A DNA stretch of 64,000 bases from Rhodococcus koreensis. Its GTDB lineage: Bacteria > Actinomycetota > Actinomycetes > Mycobacteriales > Mycobacteriaceae. Below the pieces are notes generated by a model. The model was not told the DNA's origin and searched no databases. It saw nothing but the letters and a program-made list of their open reading frames with translations. Position 1 is the first letter of the stretch. Every line of letters starts with the position of its first letter. The translations under genes and the position numbers were made by a program. Positions 1 to 9,573 of this stretch are shown here, piece after piece. The stretch is from assembly GCF_900105905.1 (NCBI RefSeq), contig NZ_FNSV01000005.1, forward strand, positions 930,001 to 994,000, given 5' to 3'.

Positions 1-510
1 CGGGCCGACGACCTTGTTTACCAACCCTGCCCGAAACAGGGTGTCGGGTCCGAGTACATGCCCGAGAAGGAGAATCTCCATCGCCAGCTTGTGCGGGATC
101 TTCGTGGCCAACCCAGCGGCCAGACCGCGGGACAGACCCAGTCGCGCTTCGGGATACCTGAACTTCGCGTTCGTCGTTGCCACACTCAGATCGGCCTGCT
201 GAAGCAAGATCATTCCTGCGCCGACACACCAACCATCGATCGCCGCGATGATCGGCTTGTTCGTTGACGGACCCAGGTGCGGCGCCCACGCCGATGTGGT
301 CGGCGGGTCGGTGACATCGACGCCGACCGTGAAGTTGCCCTCCGAACCGGTCAGGACAGCGACGCGGTCCTCACTCCGGTCGAAACGCAGCCACGCGTCC
401 TCCAGCCCGACCGCGGCCACGCTGTTCACGGCGTTCTTCTTGCCCGGCCGATTGATCGTGATGATTGCGATGTTGTCGACCGACTCGTAGGAGACAGTGT
501 CCTCAACCAT
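1..510 (-). CDS. Enoyl-CoA hydratase/isomerase family protein (C-terminus off the window)
   Basis: Crotonase-fold protein that would hydrate or isomerise an acyl-CoA. The 170 visible residues start MVEDTVSYESVDNIAIITIN and contain the typical RPGKKNAVN turn, the oxyanion-hole region (KPIIAAIDGWCVGAGM, about residues 88-103) and FRYPEARLGLS. The 3' end lies beyond base 1. The ATG overlaps the stop of the upstream reductase gene by 8 nt, so it is the last visible gene of the leftward catabolic operon. The substrate cannot be told from sequence. Family assignment is firm; hydratase versus isomerase is open. Confidence 0.85.
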   Translation of the reverse strand, partial: MVEDTVSYESVDNIAIITINRPGKKNAVNSVAAVGLEDAWLRFDRSEDRVAVLTGSEGNFTVGVDVTDPPTTSAWAPHLGPSTNKPIIAAIDGWCVGAGMILLQQADLSVATTNAKFRYPEARLGLSRGLAAGLATKIPHKLAMEILLLGHVLGPDTLFRAGLVNKVVGP

Positions 511-1549
511 TTTCGGTTCCGTTCTTGTTGTCGAGAGTGACGAGCATCTTCCCGGTGTTCCTGCCGCGCAGCATGTCCAGGAAGGCGACAGGTGCGTTCG
601 TGATGCCGTGGACAACGGTCTCGTCGTAGCGCAGTCGCCCTTCCCGGACCCACTTGCCGACCTCGCGGTGGAAGTCGGGACGGCGGTCGAGGCTGTCACT
701 GACGATGAATCCCCGCATGATGAGGCGCTTGGTGACCACCTGGAACAGGTTGCTCGGTCCCGTTACCGGCCCCTCGGAGTTGTACTGAGCGACGGCTCCG
801 CATGCCGCGATGCGTCCACCGACGTTGAGGACCGCGATCGCGGCTTCGAGGTGTTCTGCGCCCACGTTGTCGAAATAGACATCGATGCCATGCGGTGCAG
901 CGTCTCGCAGTTGCTCGAGCACCGACCCGTCCTTGTAGTTGAATGCTGCGTCGAATCCGAGGTCGTCGATGAGGTAGCGAACCTTTTCCGCTGAGCCGGC
1001 GCTGCCGATGACCCGCGGAGCGCCACGCAACTTCGCCATCTGACCAACCAGTGAGCCGACGGCACCTGCCGCACCTGAGACGAACACGGTGTCTCGCGGC
1101 GTGAACGACGCCTTGTCGAAGAGCCCGACGTAGGCACTCAATCCCGTCATTCCCAGCACCCCGAGGTGGGTGCTGATCGGTACCTCGGTGTCGCGGATGA
1201 TCGTAGCCGCAGCGTGGTCGAGCACGGCGTACTCGCGCCAACCCAACCGGTGCTGGACTGTCGTGCCTACGGGGATCCCCTGCGCGCGGCTGGCGACGAC
1301 TTCTCCGACGACGGCACCGTCGAGTGCCCGCCCGATCTCGTATGGGGGTACGTAGGACTTCGTGTCGTTCATCCGACCCCGCATGTAGGGGTCGACGCTC
1401 ATGATCTGGTTGCGGACCAGGATCTGGCCGTCGGACGGCTGCACGATCGGCGTTTCGACGATGTCGAAGTTCTCCGGCAGCGGCCACCCCGCCGGGCGTG
1501 AGGCGAGTCGAACCTCGAGGCTGCTGTCCGGTATGTGTTGATCTTCCAT
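503..1549 (-). CDS. NADP-dependent medium-chain reductase (leukotriene B4 dehydrogenase/CurA-like)
   Basis: Zinc-independent MDR-superfamily oxidoreductase of 348 aa, of the type that reduces the double bond of enones or enals with NADPH. The N-terminal half has the typical MSVDPYMRGRMND stretch; the Rossmann part shows VFVSGAAGAVGSLVGQMAK followed by VIGSAGSAEKVRYL, and the YFDNVG motif lies further on. No zinc-ligand cysteines are present. The ATG at 1549 was chosen because GAGGA stands just upstream. An in-frame ATG at 1582 would overlap the stop of the alcohol dehydrogenase gene (ATGA) and add 11 residues. It belongs to the operon running from 6141 leftward. Confidence 0.85.
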   Translation of the reverse strand: MEDQHIPDSSLEVRLASRPAGWPLPENFDIVETPIVQPSDGQILVRNQIMSVDPYMRGRMNDTKSYVPPYEIGRALDGAVVGEVVASRAQGIPVGTTVQHRLGWREYAVLDHAAATIIRDTEVPISTHLGVLGMTGLSAYVGLFDKASFTPRDTVFVSGAAGAVGSLVGQMAKLRGAPRVIGSAGSAEKVRYLIDDLGFDAAFNYKDGSVLEQLRDAAPHGIDVYFDNVGAEHLEAAIAVLNVGGRIAACGAVAQYNSEGPVTGPSNLFQVVTKRLIMRGFIVSDSLDRRPDFHREVGKWVREGRLRYDETVVHGITNAPVAFLDMLRGRNTGKMLVTLDNKNGTENG

Positions 1550-1578
1550 GTGTTCCTCGTTCCGTGAAACCAGTGCAG

Positions 1579-2694
1579 TCATGACCCGTGAGGCAGGACA
1601 ATTCCTCGAATGTTCTTCCCTTCCAGCAGGTCGTGATATCCCTGATTGATCTGCTCGAGGGTGTAACGCGTGGTGATGAGCTCGTCCAGCTTGAGGTCGC
1701 CGGACTGGTAGAGGCCCAGTAGGCGGGGGATGTCGTACTGGGGATTGGCCGAACCGAACATGGTGCCCTTGATGGTCTTCTCCAGGACCACCATCATGGC
1801 GCCGGGAATCTTGACGTTGAGGTCCTCGCGACCCGACAGGCCGACGAGGACGACCGTGCCTCCCTTGCCGATCGCGTCGAAGGCATGCGCAACCGTGTCC
1901 TCGTCCACCACACCGACGGCGACCAATGCCTGATCTGCTCCCTGCCCCCAGGTCATGTCGATGACCGCGGCGTGTGCCTGGTCGGCAGCTTCGAAGACGT
2001 GAGTAGCGCCGAGCTTGAGTGCGGTGTTCCGTTTGAACGACACCGGATCGACCACGACGATGTTCTTGGCACCAGTGAGGGCGGCGCCTTGGACGGCGTT
2101 GATGCCGATTCCGCCGGCTCCATACACAACGACGGTGTCGCCCGGGCGGACGTTCCCGGCGTAGACCGCCGCTCCCCATCCGGTCGGTACACCGCAGCTG
2201 ACGAGCACGGCACTGTCGAGTGGGAGGTACTCATCGATCTTGACGACGGAGTTCTCGCGTACTACTCCGTATTCGGCGAAGGTGCCCAGGGCGCACATCG
2301 CGCCGACGTCCGTTCCCGAGCGGTGGAGGCGGAAGGTGCCATCGGGCATACAGCCCTCGGTTGCGCGTGCCCCGGAATCGCAGAGATTCTGGTGCCCGGT
2401 CGCGCAGTAGCGACAACGGCCGCAACTCGGGGTGAAGCTGCACACGACGTGGTCCCCGGGACGCACCCGTGTGACTCCTGGTCCGATGTCCTCGACCACG
2501 CCGGCACCTTCGTGTCCGGGAACGATCGGAAATCGGGTGCCGATGGTGCCGTCGGTCAGGTGCAGATCCGAGTGGCACATTCCCGATGCCTCGTATCGGA
2601 TGAGCACCTCACCCTCTCGTGGCCCGTCCAGGTCGAGTTCCATGATCTCGAATGGTGTGTTCAATGCCGTGAGGACGGCTGCTTTGGTCTTCAT
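1579..2694 (-). CDS. Zinc-dependent alcohol dehydrogenase, NDMA-dependent (Rxyl_3153-like) type
   Basis: A 371-aa MDR alcohol dehydrogenase that would oxidise an alcohol to the aldehyde. The catalytic zinc ligands are visible as C40 (GMCHSD) and H61 (GHEGAG), with the third Cys in VSCGVPTG. Structural zinc cysteines are C91, C94, C97 and C105. The nucleotide motif VVVYGAGGIGINAVQGA follows at about residue 188. Length and the residues around the structural zinc resemble the actinobacterial group with tightly bound NAD that can use the artificial acceptor NDMA; that subgroup call is inference. It lies 19 nt after the aldehyde dehydrogenase, its natural partner. Start ATG at 2694. Confidence 0.88.
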   Translation of the reverse strand: MKTKAAVLTALNTPFEIMELDLDGPREGEVLIRYEASGMCHSDLHLTDGTIGTRFPIVPGHEGAGVVEDIGPGVTRVRPGDHVVCSFTPSCGRCRYCATGHQNLCDSGARATEGCMPDGTFRLHRSGTDVGAMCALGTFAEYGVVRENSVVKIDEYLPLDSAVLVSCGVPTGWGAAVYAGNVRPGDTVVVYGAGGIGINAVQGAALTGAKNIVVVDPVSFKRNTALKLGATHVFEAADQAHAAVIDMTWGQGADQALVAVGVVDEDTVAHAFDAIGKGGTVVLVGLSGREDLNVKIPGAMMVVLEKTIKGTMFGSANPQYDIPRLLGLYQSGDLKLDELITTRYTLEQINQGYHDLLEGKNIRGIVLPHGS

Positions 2695-2713
2695 CTCGTC
2701 GTCTCGATTCGGT

Positions 2714-4228
2714 TCACAATGCGATGTTGACGGCCTTGACCTGGGTGTAGAGGGCTATGCCGTCTGCTCCCAGCTCCCGGCCCCAACCTGACTGCTTGTA
2801 GCCCCCGAAGGGCAGCGCCAGGTCGCTGGCGTTGTATTGGTTGACCCAGACCGATCCAGCCTTGATGCGCTTGGCGACACGATGCGCGTTGGATAGATCG
2901 GTCGTCCAGACACCCGCCGCGAGCCCGTAGATCGTGTCGTTGGCGTGTGCAATGACTTCGTCCACGCCATCGGCCGCAGAGAAGGGCATAGCTGCGACGA
3001 CCGGGCCGAAGATTTCCTCACGCACCACGCTGAAGTCGGGATGCACGTCGACGAGGACTGTGGGTTCGACGAAGTACCCTTCGGTGCCCCAACGCTTCCC
3101 ACCGGTGAGGACGCGGGCGCCATCCGCGATTCCCTGGTCGATGTACCCCGTGACCCGGTCCAACTGTTCCTGCGAGACGAGCGGGCCCATCTGTGTGTCC
3201 GGGTCGAGCCCAGGCCCGATCTTCGTCCTCGCGACGTGCTCGGCAACCGCTCGGGTGAACTCGTCGAAAATGGAGTCCTCGACGAACAGCCGGGTGCCGG
3301 CGACACATGCCTGGCCCTGGTTGCTGAGCCACGCGTTGACCGATCCGGGCACCGCTTTGTCGAGATCAGCGTCCGCGAACACAATATTGGGACTCTTGCC
3401 GCCGAGTTCGAGGGAGACCTTTTTCAGGTTGCCCTTGGCCGCGTCGACGATCTTCCTTCCAACCTCGGTAGAACCTGTGAAGGCAATCTTGTCGACATCG
3501 TCGTGGGCGGCCAGTGCCGCACCCGCATCACCGAACCCGGTGATGATGTTGACCACGCCGGGTGGCAGACCGGCGTCGAGGAACACCTCCCCGAGCAGCA
3601 GCGCCGTCAGGGGGGTCTGCTCAGCAGGCTTGAGCACTACGGTATTACCGGCGGCGAGGGCAGGCGCCAGTTTGAACGCGGCCATCAGCATGGGGAAATT
3701 CCAGGGAATGATCTGTCCGCAGACACCGATCGCCTCGCGCAGCGTGTATGCGTGGAACTCGCCATCCGGGACTCTGGTCATCGACACATTGACGGTGCTG
3801 CCCTCGAGTTTCGTGGCCCATCCCGCGTAATAGCGGAACAGATCCGCGGTGCGAGCGACGTCCGAGACCTTGGCGATCGAGGCCGGTTTGCCGTTATCGA
3901 GGGATTCGATCTGGGCGAACTCGTCGGCACGGGCGGTGATTGCGTCGGCAATGCGCCACAGCAGACGTTCGCGCTCGTTCGGGCGCATCGTCGTCCACGG
4001 TCCGGTCTCGAATGCCACTCGTGCCGCGTGCACGGCGCGGTCGATGTCGATCGCACGTCCACGAGGTACCTGACACAGCACACCGCCAGTCGCGGGGTCG
4101 ACAGTGGGGAACGTTTCTCCGGCGGCGGGATCTACCCAGTCCCCTCCGATCAGTAGCCTTTTCGGCTGGCCCAGAAAGTTGCGGACGGAAGGAAGAAGCT
4201 GATTGTCGATGGCAACGGTTGAGGTCAC
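2714..4228 (-). CDS. Aldehyde dehydrogenase (NAD(P)+), class 1/2 type
   Basis: A 504-aa aldehyde dehydrogenase that would turn the aldehyde made by the neighbouring alcohol dehydrogenase into an acid. Visible motifs are IIPWNFPMLMA, the FTGSTEVGRKI cofactor loop, the general-base Glu in SLELGGKSPNIVF, and the nucleophile Cys in NQGQACVAGTRLF; the C-terminus keeps LPFGGYKQSGWGRELG. The start is a GTG at 4228, and GTGA overlaps the stop of the acyl-CoA synthetase gene by 4 nt, which points to translational coupling. Full length for the family and no broken motif. Confidence 0.93.
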   Translation of the reverse strand: MTSTVAIDNQLLPSVRNFLGQPKRLLIGGDWVDPAAGETFPTVDPATGGVLCQVPRGRAIDIDRAVHAARVAFETGPWTTMRPNERERLLWRIADAITARADEFAQIESLDNGKPASIAKVSDVARTADLFRYYAGWATKLEGSTVNVSMTRVPDGEFHAYTLREAIGVCGQIIPWNFPMLMAAFKLAPALAAGNTVVLKPAEQTPLTALLLGEVFLDAGLPPGVVNIITGFGDAGAALAAHDDVDKIAFTGSTEVGRKIVDAAKGNLKKVSLELGGKSPNIVFADADLDKAVPGSVNAWLSNQGQACVAGTRLFVEDSIFDEFTRAVAEHVARTKIGPGLDPDTQMGPLVSQEQLDRVTGYIDQGIADGARVLTGGKRWGTEGYFVEPTVLVDVHPDFSVVREEIFGPVVAAMPFSAADGVDEVIAHANDTIYGLAAGVWTTDLSNAHRVAKRIKAGSVWVNQYNASDLALPFGGYKQSGWGRELGADGIALYTQVKAVNIAL

Positions 4229-6141
4229 GGTCGTACTACTCCTTGGTCAGGGCATGCGGATTCGTGTGGAGATCGGTCGGCGAGGATCGTGCCGAGTTCG
4301 TCGAGGACGCCGGCATCTTCGATGGTCGACGGAATGGAGGCCGACTCCCCATCGACGAGTTGCCGCAGTGTGCGGCGCAGGATTTTTCCGGACCGTGTTT
4401 TCGGCAGGCCGCCGACCACATCGACCCGTGACAGCGACGCGATCGCACCCACCCTGGTGCGGACAAGGTGCAAAATTTCCTCCGACAGCCCGGTGGTGTC
4501 GTGGCCGACCTTCGTCACCACCAACGCCCGTGGCACTTGTCCTTTGAGCGGATCGCGCTCGCCGATGACGGCGCATTCGGCAACTGCCGGATGGGAGGCG
4601 ATCGCGGCTTCGATCTGCCCCGAGGAGAGTCGATGACCGGCAACGTTCATCACGTCGTCGGTGCGGCCGAGCACGAACAGGTAACCGTCGCGATCGAGGT
4701 AACCCCCGTCGCCGGTGAGGTAGTAGCCCGGAAACCGGTTGAGGTAGCCATCGATGTATCGGGCCTCGTCACCCCAAATGCCGGTCAGCGTTCCCGGGGG
4801 CAACGGCAAACGCAAGCAGATCGCTCCCTCGTGGTCAGCACCGAGCCTGTCACCGCTGTCATCGAGTATGTGCACTGCATAGCCGGGTAGCGGCACAGCG
4901 GCCGACCCGGGTTTGCTCGGGAGGGACTCGAGCCCGCGAGGATTGGCAGCGATCGGCCACCCGGTCTCGGTCTGCCACCAATGGTCGGTCACGTCGACAT
5001 CGAATATTGTTGTCGCCCAGTTGTACGTGTCGGGATCGAGCCGTTCGCCAGCGAGGAACAGGTTATTCAGGCTGGAGGTGTCGTACCTCTGAAAATACTC
5101 ACCGCTCGGGTCGGTCCGCTTCAGTGCCCTGATCGCGGTGGGGGCGGTGAACACAGCCCGGACGCGATGTTCCTCGACGACCCGCCAGAACGCCCCCGCG
5201 TCCGGTGTTCCAACCGGTTTCCCCTCGTACAGAATCGTTGTCGCACCGACCAGCAAGGGCCCATACACAATGTAGGAGTGTCCGACTATCCACCCGACGT
5301 CACTCGCCGTGAGCATCACATCTCCGGGCCCGATGTCGTACACATTCGCCATCGACCAGGCGAGGGCGACGGCATGGCCCCCGTTGTCGCGGACGACGCC
5401 CTTGGGTTTTCCCGTGGTGCCCGACGTGTAGAGGATGTACAACGGATCGGTCGCTGCGACGGGGACACACGCCGCAGGCTCGATCTGCGAGTTCATCAAC
5501 TCGGTGTAGTCGACGTCACGATCACTCATCCGCGCCTCGCACAGCGGGCGCTGCACCACCACACTCCGTGCAGGCGCGTGCCCGGCCAGGTCGAGGGCGG
5601 CATCGAGCAGTGGCTTGTATTCGACAATCCGATTGGGCTCGATGCCGCACGACGCCGTCACGATCACATGTGGTTCCGCGTCGTCGATCCGCGCCGCAAG
5701 CTCGGGGGCGGCGAATCCGCCGAAGACGACCGAGTGCACTGCACCGATACGCGCGCAAGCCAGCATCGCCACGACAGTCTCAGGGATCATCGGCATGTAC
5801 AGCAGAACGCGATCGCCCTGGCCCACACCCAGGTGCCGAAGGACTCCCGCAAACTTCGCGGTCAGGGTCGTCAGCTCTGCATAGGTGAACGACCTCTTCG
5901 ATCCGGTGACCGGCGAGTCGTAGATCAGGGCATCTCGTGGGCCATACCCAGCACGCACGTGCCGATCGAGAGCGTTGAAACAGGTGTTGAGCACACCGTC
6001 CAGGAACCAGCGATAGAGCGGAGCGGTGCGGTCGTCGAGTGTCACTGCGGGCGGGCGGGCCCACTCGATCGCACGGGCAGCTCCCGACCAGAATGCGATG
6101 GGGTCGGTGGTGCTGAGTTCGTATTCACTTCTGTAGGTCAT
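4225..6141 (-). CDS. Propionyl-/acetyl-CoA synthetase-like acyl-CoA ligase (PrpE-type)
   Basis: AMP-forming acyl-CoA synthetase of 638 aa that activates a short acid with ATP and CoA. The P-loop YILYTSGTTGKPKGVVRD, the WWQTETG motif, YYLTGDGGYLDRDGYLFVLG and the C-terminal KTRSGKILRR lysine are all present. The start MTYRSEYELSTTDPIAFWS is typical of the acetyl/propionyl group. ATG 6141 was chosen for the GGAG 7 nt upstream; a longer reading to 6195 would run through the operator at 6186-6199. First gene of the leftward operon with aldehyde and alcohol dehydrogenases, divergent from the GntR gene. Propionate as substrate is likely but not shown. Confidence 0.88.
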   Translation of the reverse strand: MTYRSEYELSTTDPIAFWSGAARAIEWARPPAVTLDDRTAPLYRWFLDGVLNTCFNALDRHVRAGYGPRDALIYDSPVTGSKRSFTYAELTTLTAKFAGVLRHLGVGQGDRVLLYMPMIPETVVAMLACARIGAVHSVVFGGFAAPELAARIDDAEPHVIVTASCGIEPNRIVEYKPLLDAALDLAGHAPARSVVVQRPLCEARMSDRDVDYTELMNSQIEPAACVPVAATDPLYILYTSGTTGKPKGVVRDNGGHAVALAWSMANVYDIGPGDVMLTASDVGWIVGHSYIVYGPLLVGATTILYEGKPVGTPDAGAFWRVVEEHRVRAVFTAPTAIRALKRTDPSGEYFQRYDTSSLNNLFLAGERLDPDTYNWATTIFDVDVTDHWWQTETGWPIAANPRGLESLPSKPGSAAVPLPGYAVHILDDSGDRLGADHEGAICLRLPLPPGTLTGIWGDEARYIDGYLNRFPGYYLTGDGGYLDRDGYLFVLGRTDDVMNVAGHRLSSGQIEAAIASHPAVAECAVIGERDPLKGQVPRALVVTKVGHDTTGLSEEILHLVRTRVGAIASLSRVDVVGGLPKTRSGKILRRTLRQLVDGESASIPSTIEDAGVLDELGTILADRSPHESACPDQGVVRP

Positions 6142-6185
6142 GCGTGGCTCCGAAGATTGTTCCGAAATGCATCGACCTGCCCGGA

Positions 6186-6199
6186 CAGAATGCATCCTG
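6186..6199. promoter_or_regulatory. Predicted GntR operator between acyl-CoA synthetase and GntR genes
   Basis: CAGAATGCATCCTG is a near-perfect palindrome lying 20 nt before the GntR start and 45 nt before the divergent synthetase start. The same 14-mer on the other strand recurs at 9574-9587, and a 12/14 match at 11105-11118. Position and symmetry suggest an autoregulatory FCD-GntR binding site. Confidence 0.7.
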
Positions 6200-6218
6200 C
6201 GGTCTGTAGCATCGGGCT

Positions 6219-6911
6219 ATGTCTTTCGCCCCACCCCCGACACGTGCCGCCGCAGTCCTCGACCAGCTGCGAGCCGAAATCGTCGGTGGCGTACTCGCCC
6301 CCGGGGAGATACTCAAAGACGCCGAACTGGCCACCCGCCTGGGCGTGAGCATCACCCCGGTACGGGAGGCGATCGCAGAACTCGCCAGAGAAGGACTCGT
6401 CGAGGTCTCGCCCAACCGATGGCGGCGAGTTGCGGAGATGACCCTCGAACAGGCCGTCGCCACGATCGACATTCAATTCATCCTCTTCGGCGGCGCCGTC
6501 GAACGTGCGGTCCCCCAGTTCACCGACGAAGACGTCGTACAACTCGAAGCGAACGTGGCCGAGATGCGCCGCGCAATTGCTGACGGCGAACCCGCCAGCA
6601 CCGCGAAGGCGGTCGCCCAGTTCTTCGAACTCACCATCGCCCGCGCCGGAAACGCCGAACTGTCGGGCGTGTGGAATCTCGTCTTCGGCCGGGGCCGGCG
6701 CTTCATGGGACTGACCGCGACGAGCAACCTGTGGCAGCTCTGGCTCGACGGATTCACCGAAGTCTTCGCCGCCGTCCAGAAGCGTGACGCGGACCTGGCC
6801 GGACGACGGGTGCGTGAAATGGCCACCACGATCCGGGAGACGACGCTGGGGCCCGAAGCCCACGGGTACATCCTGGGTGCACCCAGCTCCAACTCCCCGG
6901 CAAACCCTTGA
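6219..6911 (+). CDS. GntR family (FadR/FCD) transcriptional regulator
   Basis: DNA-binding regulator of 230 aa. The N-terminal winged helix spans about residues 8-68 (QLRAEIVGGVLAPGEILKD, LATRLGVSITPVREAIAELA, GLVEVSPNR); the rest is a helical FCD-type effector domain. It is divergent from the acyl-CoA synthetase operon and convergent with the monooxygenase gene. A palindrome 20 nt upstream is repeated in front of the other units, so it is probably the local repressor, released by a pathway acid or acyl-CoA. The FCD metal-ligand histidines are not obvious. The effector is unknown. Confidence 0.9.
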   Translation: MSFAPPPTRAAAVLDQLRAEIVGGVLAPGEILKDAELATRLGVSITPVREAIAELAREGLVEVSPNRWRRVAEMTLEQAVATIDIQFILFGGAVERAVPQFTDEDVVQLEANVAEMRRAIADGEPASTAKAVAQFFELTIARAGNAELSGVWNLVFGRGRRFMGLTATSNLWQLWLDGFTEVFAAVQKRDADLAGRRVREMATTIRETTLGPEAHGYILGAPSSNSPANP

Positions 6912-6945
6912 CGCTGCTACGACCGGGGTCCGGCCAGTCGCTCGT

Positions 6946-8598
6946 TCAGTGCGCAACGGACTGCCTCACACGGCTGAACCCGCGGTACCCCTCGGTAGCC
7001 ACCGAGTCGCACAATTCGCGGTAGGTACCGACGCCGCCCACGTACGGCAGAAAGACGCGCGGTTTGCCCGGAATGTTCGCGCCCATGTACCACGACGCCG
7101 CCATGGGGAACAGGGTGTCGTCTGCAAGTTCGCGCAGATGGTCGACCCAGCCGTCCTGAGCCTCTCGGGTGGGCTCGATCATTCCCACACCGTCCGCAAT
7201 CGAGCGCTCGACCAGGTCGGATATCCACTCCACGTGCTGCTCGATCGACGTCATCATGTTGCTCATGACCGACGGACTACCGGCGGTCGCGATGGTGAAC
7301 ATGTTCGGGAACCCCGCGCACGCGACACCGAGGTAGCTTCGCGGGCCCGCCGCCCACGTCTGACGCAAGACCTCACCACCTCGCCCGACGACGTCGATGT
7401 TGTTGATCGCTCCGGTCATCGCGTCGAAACCGGTGGCGAAGACGATCGCATCGACCTCGAACTCAGTGGTGGCGGTACGCACCCCACGCTCGGTGATGGT
7501 GTCGATGGGATCGGTTCGAATGTCCACGAGTTCGACGTCATCGCGGTTGAACGTTGCGTAATACCCGGTGTCCACACACGGCCGCTTCGTCGCGAAAGGG
7601 TAGCTTGTGGGCGTCAGGGCCGCAGCGACGGCCGAGTCCGACACGATCGCACGGATCTTCTCGCGGATGAAATCTGCTGCTGTCTCGTTCGACTCGAGGT
7701 TCGTCTTCAAGTCCGAGTAGGCGTTGGCGAAGTTCAGACCGCCCTCCTCCCACAGTAGTTCGTACCGCGCGCGTCGACGATCCCCGGGGACGTCGATCGC
7801 GTTCTCTGTGTTGTCGATCCGGAATACCCCGCCGGAGTTGTAGCGGGCGACACGTCGGCGATCTGGGTAGTTCGCCTTCACGTCGCGCACGAAGTCGTCG
7901 TCGAGCAGTCGGTTGCGCGCCGGGAGGCTGAAGTTCGGAGTTCGCTGAAAGACAGTGGTTCGGGAGGCCTGTTCCGCTATGAGAGGGATGGACTGAATAC
8001 CGGACGATCCCGTGCCGATGACCGCCACATGCTGCCCGGTGAAATCGACCCCGCCGTGCGGCCAGGCCCCGGTGTGGTACGTCGGCCCCGAGAAGGCGTC
8101 GATCCCGGGGATTGCCGGGACGTTCCCGACCGACAGGCATCCTGTCGCGAGAACAAAATATGTCGCCGTCACTTCCTCCTCGGAATCGGTGGTGATCCTC
8201 CATGTTTCGTCGTGTTCGTCGAAGACGGCCGACAGCACCTGCGTGTCGAATTCGACATCGGTACGCAAACCAAATCGGTCCGCGACGTGGTTGGCGTATC
8301 GAAGGATCTCCGGCTGAGTTGCGAAGCGCTCGGACCACCGCCACTCCTGCTCCAACTCGGTCGAGAAAGAGTAGGAATAGTCGACGCTCTCGATGTCGCA
8401 CCGCGCGCCCGGGTACCGGTTCCAATACCAGGTGCCGCCCACGTCCGCACCGCGTTCGTACACGCGCACAGTCAAGCCCATTCCACGCAGCCGATGCAGC
8501 ATGTACATGCCGGAGAACCCGGCACCCACAATCACTGCATCGAACGCTTTCGGGGCGTAATGGTTCGTGGGTGACGTCGAAGTGTCGAGGAGAGTCAT
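6946..8598 (-). CDS. FAD-dependent Baeyer-Villiger monooxygenase
   Basis: A 550-aa class B flavoprotein monooxygenase that inserts oxygen next to a ketone carbonyl to give an ester or lactone, using NADPH and O2. The FAD Rossmann motif is G25-A-G27-F-S-G30. The Baeyer-Villiger fingerprint FSGPTYHTGAWPHGG (FxGxxxHxxxWP) stands at about residues 168-182. The second dinucleotide motif is VIGTGSSGIQSI, and the C-terminal ATG motif is FATGFDAMTGA. Start ATG 8598 overlaps the hydrolase stop (ATGA), so the two are co-translated: ketone to ester, then ester cleavage. It resembles cyclohexanone/hydroxyacetophenone-type enzymes; the substrate is open. Confidence 0.92.
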   Translation of the reverse strand: MTLLDTSTSPTNHYAPKAFDAVIVGAGFSGMYMLHRLRGMGLTVRVYERGADVGGTWYWNRYPGARCDIESVDYSYSFSTELEQEWRWSERFATQPEILRYANHVADRFGLRTDVEFDTQVLSAVFDEHDETWRITTDSEEEVTATYFVLATGCLSVGNVPAIPGIDAFSGPTYHTGAWPHGGVDFTGQHVAVIGTGSSGIQSIPLIAEQASRTTVFQRTPNFSLPARNRLLDDDFVRDVKANYPDRRRVARYNSGGVFRIDNTENAIDVPGDRRRARYELLWEEGGLNFANAYSDLKTNLESNETAADFIREKIRAIVSDSAVAAALTPTSYPFATKRPCVDTGYYATFNRDDVELVDIRTDPIDTITERGVRTATTEFEVDAIVFATGFDAMTGAINNIDVVGRGGEVLRQTWAAGPRSYLGVACAGFPNMFTIATAGSPSVMSNMMTSIEQHVEWISDLVERSIADGVGMIEPTREAQDGWVDHLRELADDTLFPMAASWYMGANIPGKPRVFLPYVGGVGTYRELCDSVATEGYRGFSRVRQSVAH

Positions 8599-9557
8599 CG
8601 GGAGACCTCTTTCGCGGTAGTGGTGAGGAAGTGAGCTATTTCGTCTGCAACGAATTCGAGCGCGATCCTGCTGGCGGGGAGAGCCCCGAAAAGGGTGAAG
8701 AAGCCGTGCATCTGGTCCTCGAAATGTCGAGATACCACCGGCACACCTGCCCTCCTCAGTCGGTCGGCATACTCGATCGCCTCGTCGCGGAGCGGATCGT
8801 GTTCGGCGGTGACCACGATCGCGGGTGGAAGCTCGGCGAGATTCGGCTCATGCAGGGGGACGGCCTCGGTGTCGGACCGGGCCGATTGGGTTGGGTCGTA
8901 GTTATTCCAGAACCACATCAGGGTTTCGCGGGTGACGAGAAGTTGGTTCTCGCTCTTCAGGTACGAATCCCGGTCGAAGTCGGAATCGGTTGCAGGGTAG
9001 ACCAATATTTGAAGAGCTATGCGTGGGAATCCTGCGTTCCGGGCACGATGTGTGACGACGGCAGCGAGGGTCCCGCCGGCGCTGTCGCCACCCACTATCA
9101 GGGGCACAGACGATCCCGCGAACTGTTCGATGTGCTCGTGCACCCACAGTAGCGCCGCCCACGCATCGTTTATCGCGGTCGGGAAGCGGTGCTCGGGAGC
9201 AAGCCGGTAGTCGACGAGCGCGACAACACAACCGGTCGTATCCGCCAGGAAGCGGCCGAGAAGCTCCGACTGTTCAATTCCTCCGAGCACCCAGCCGCCG
9301 CCGTGGTAGTACACCACCACGGCGCGAACCACCCCGCGCGGAACCAGCATTCGCACACGCACGCCGCCGCCCGGCACCACGATCATGTGGTCGGATACCG
9401 ACGACATTTGCCGCCGATCAGCAGGCAAGGTGCCCTTTCCACGGGCCAGGCGGGTCGGAAACGCACGTGCCTCGTCGAGGGTCATGCAGTGCAGTGGCTT
9501 CTCTCCGAGAGCTGCGATTGTCGCGAGCAACTTCTGCGTCGCCGTATCGAGTGCCAT
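8595..9557 (-). CDS. Alpha/beta hydrolase (HSL-type esterase)
   Basis: Esterase of 320 aa in the hormone-sensitive-lipase group. The oxyanion motif YYHGGGWVLGG, nucleophile Ser in GGDSAGGTLA, Asp in EHDPLRDEA and His in QMHGFF are all visible. ATG 9557 was picked for its strong AGGAGGTGAG ribosome site; a longer frame to 9743 would cross the operator. Paired with the Baeyer-Villiger monooxygenase (4 nt overlap), it most likely cleaves the ester product to alcohol and acid. A predicted GntR operator lies 17 nt upstream. Confidence 0.9.
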   Translation of the reverse strand: MALDTATQKLLATIAALGEKPLHCMTLDEARAFPTRLARGKGTLPADRRQMSSVSDHMIVVPGGGVRVRMLVPRGVVRAVVVYYHGGGWVLGGIEQSELLGRFLADTTGCVVALVDYRLAPEHRFPTAINDAWAALLWVHEHIEQFAGSSVPLIVGGDSAGGTLAAVVTHRARNAGFPRIALQILVYPATDSDFDRDSYLKSENQLLVTRETLMWFWNNYDPTQSARSDTEAVPLHEPNLAELPPAIVVTAEHDPLRDEAIEYADRLRRAGVPVVSRHFEDQMHGFFTLFGALPASRIALEFVADEIAHFLTTTAKEVSR

Positions 9558-9573
9558 CTCACCTCCTATAATG

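Noticed and set aside
1579-2694. Possible class III formaldehyde dehydrogenase
   Set aside because: Length and the residues around the structural zinc fit the NDMA-type ADH better, and no glutathione- or mycothiol-type signature was seen.
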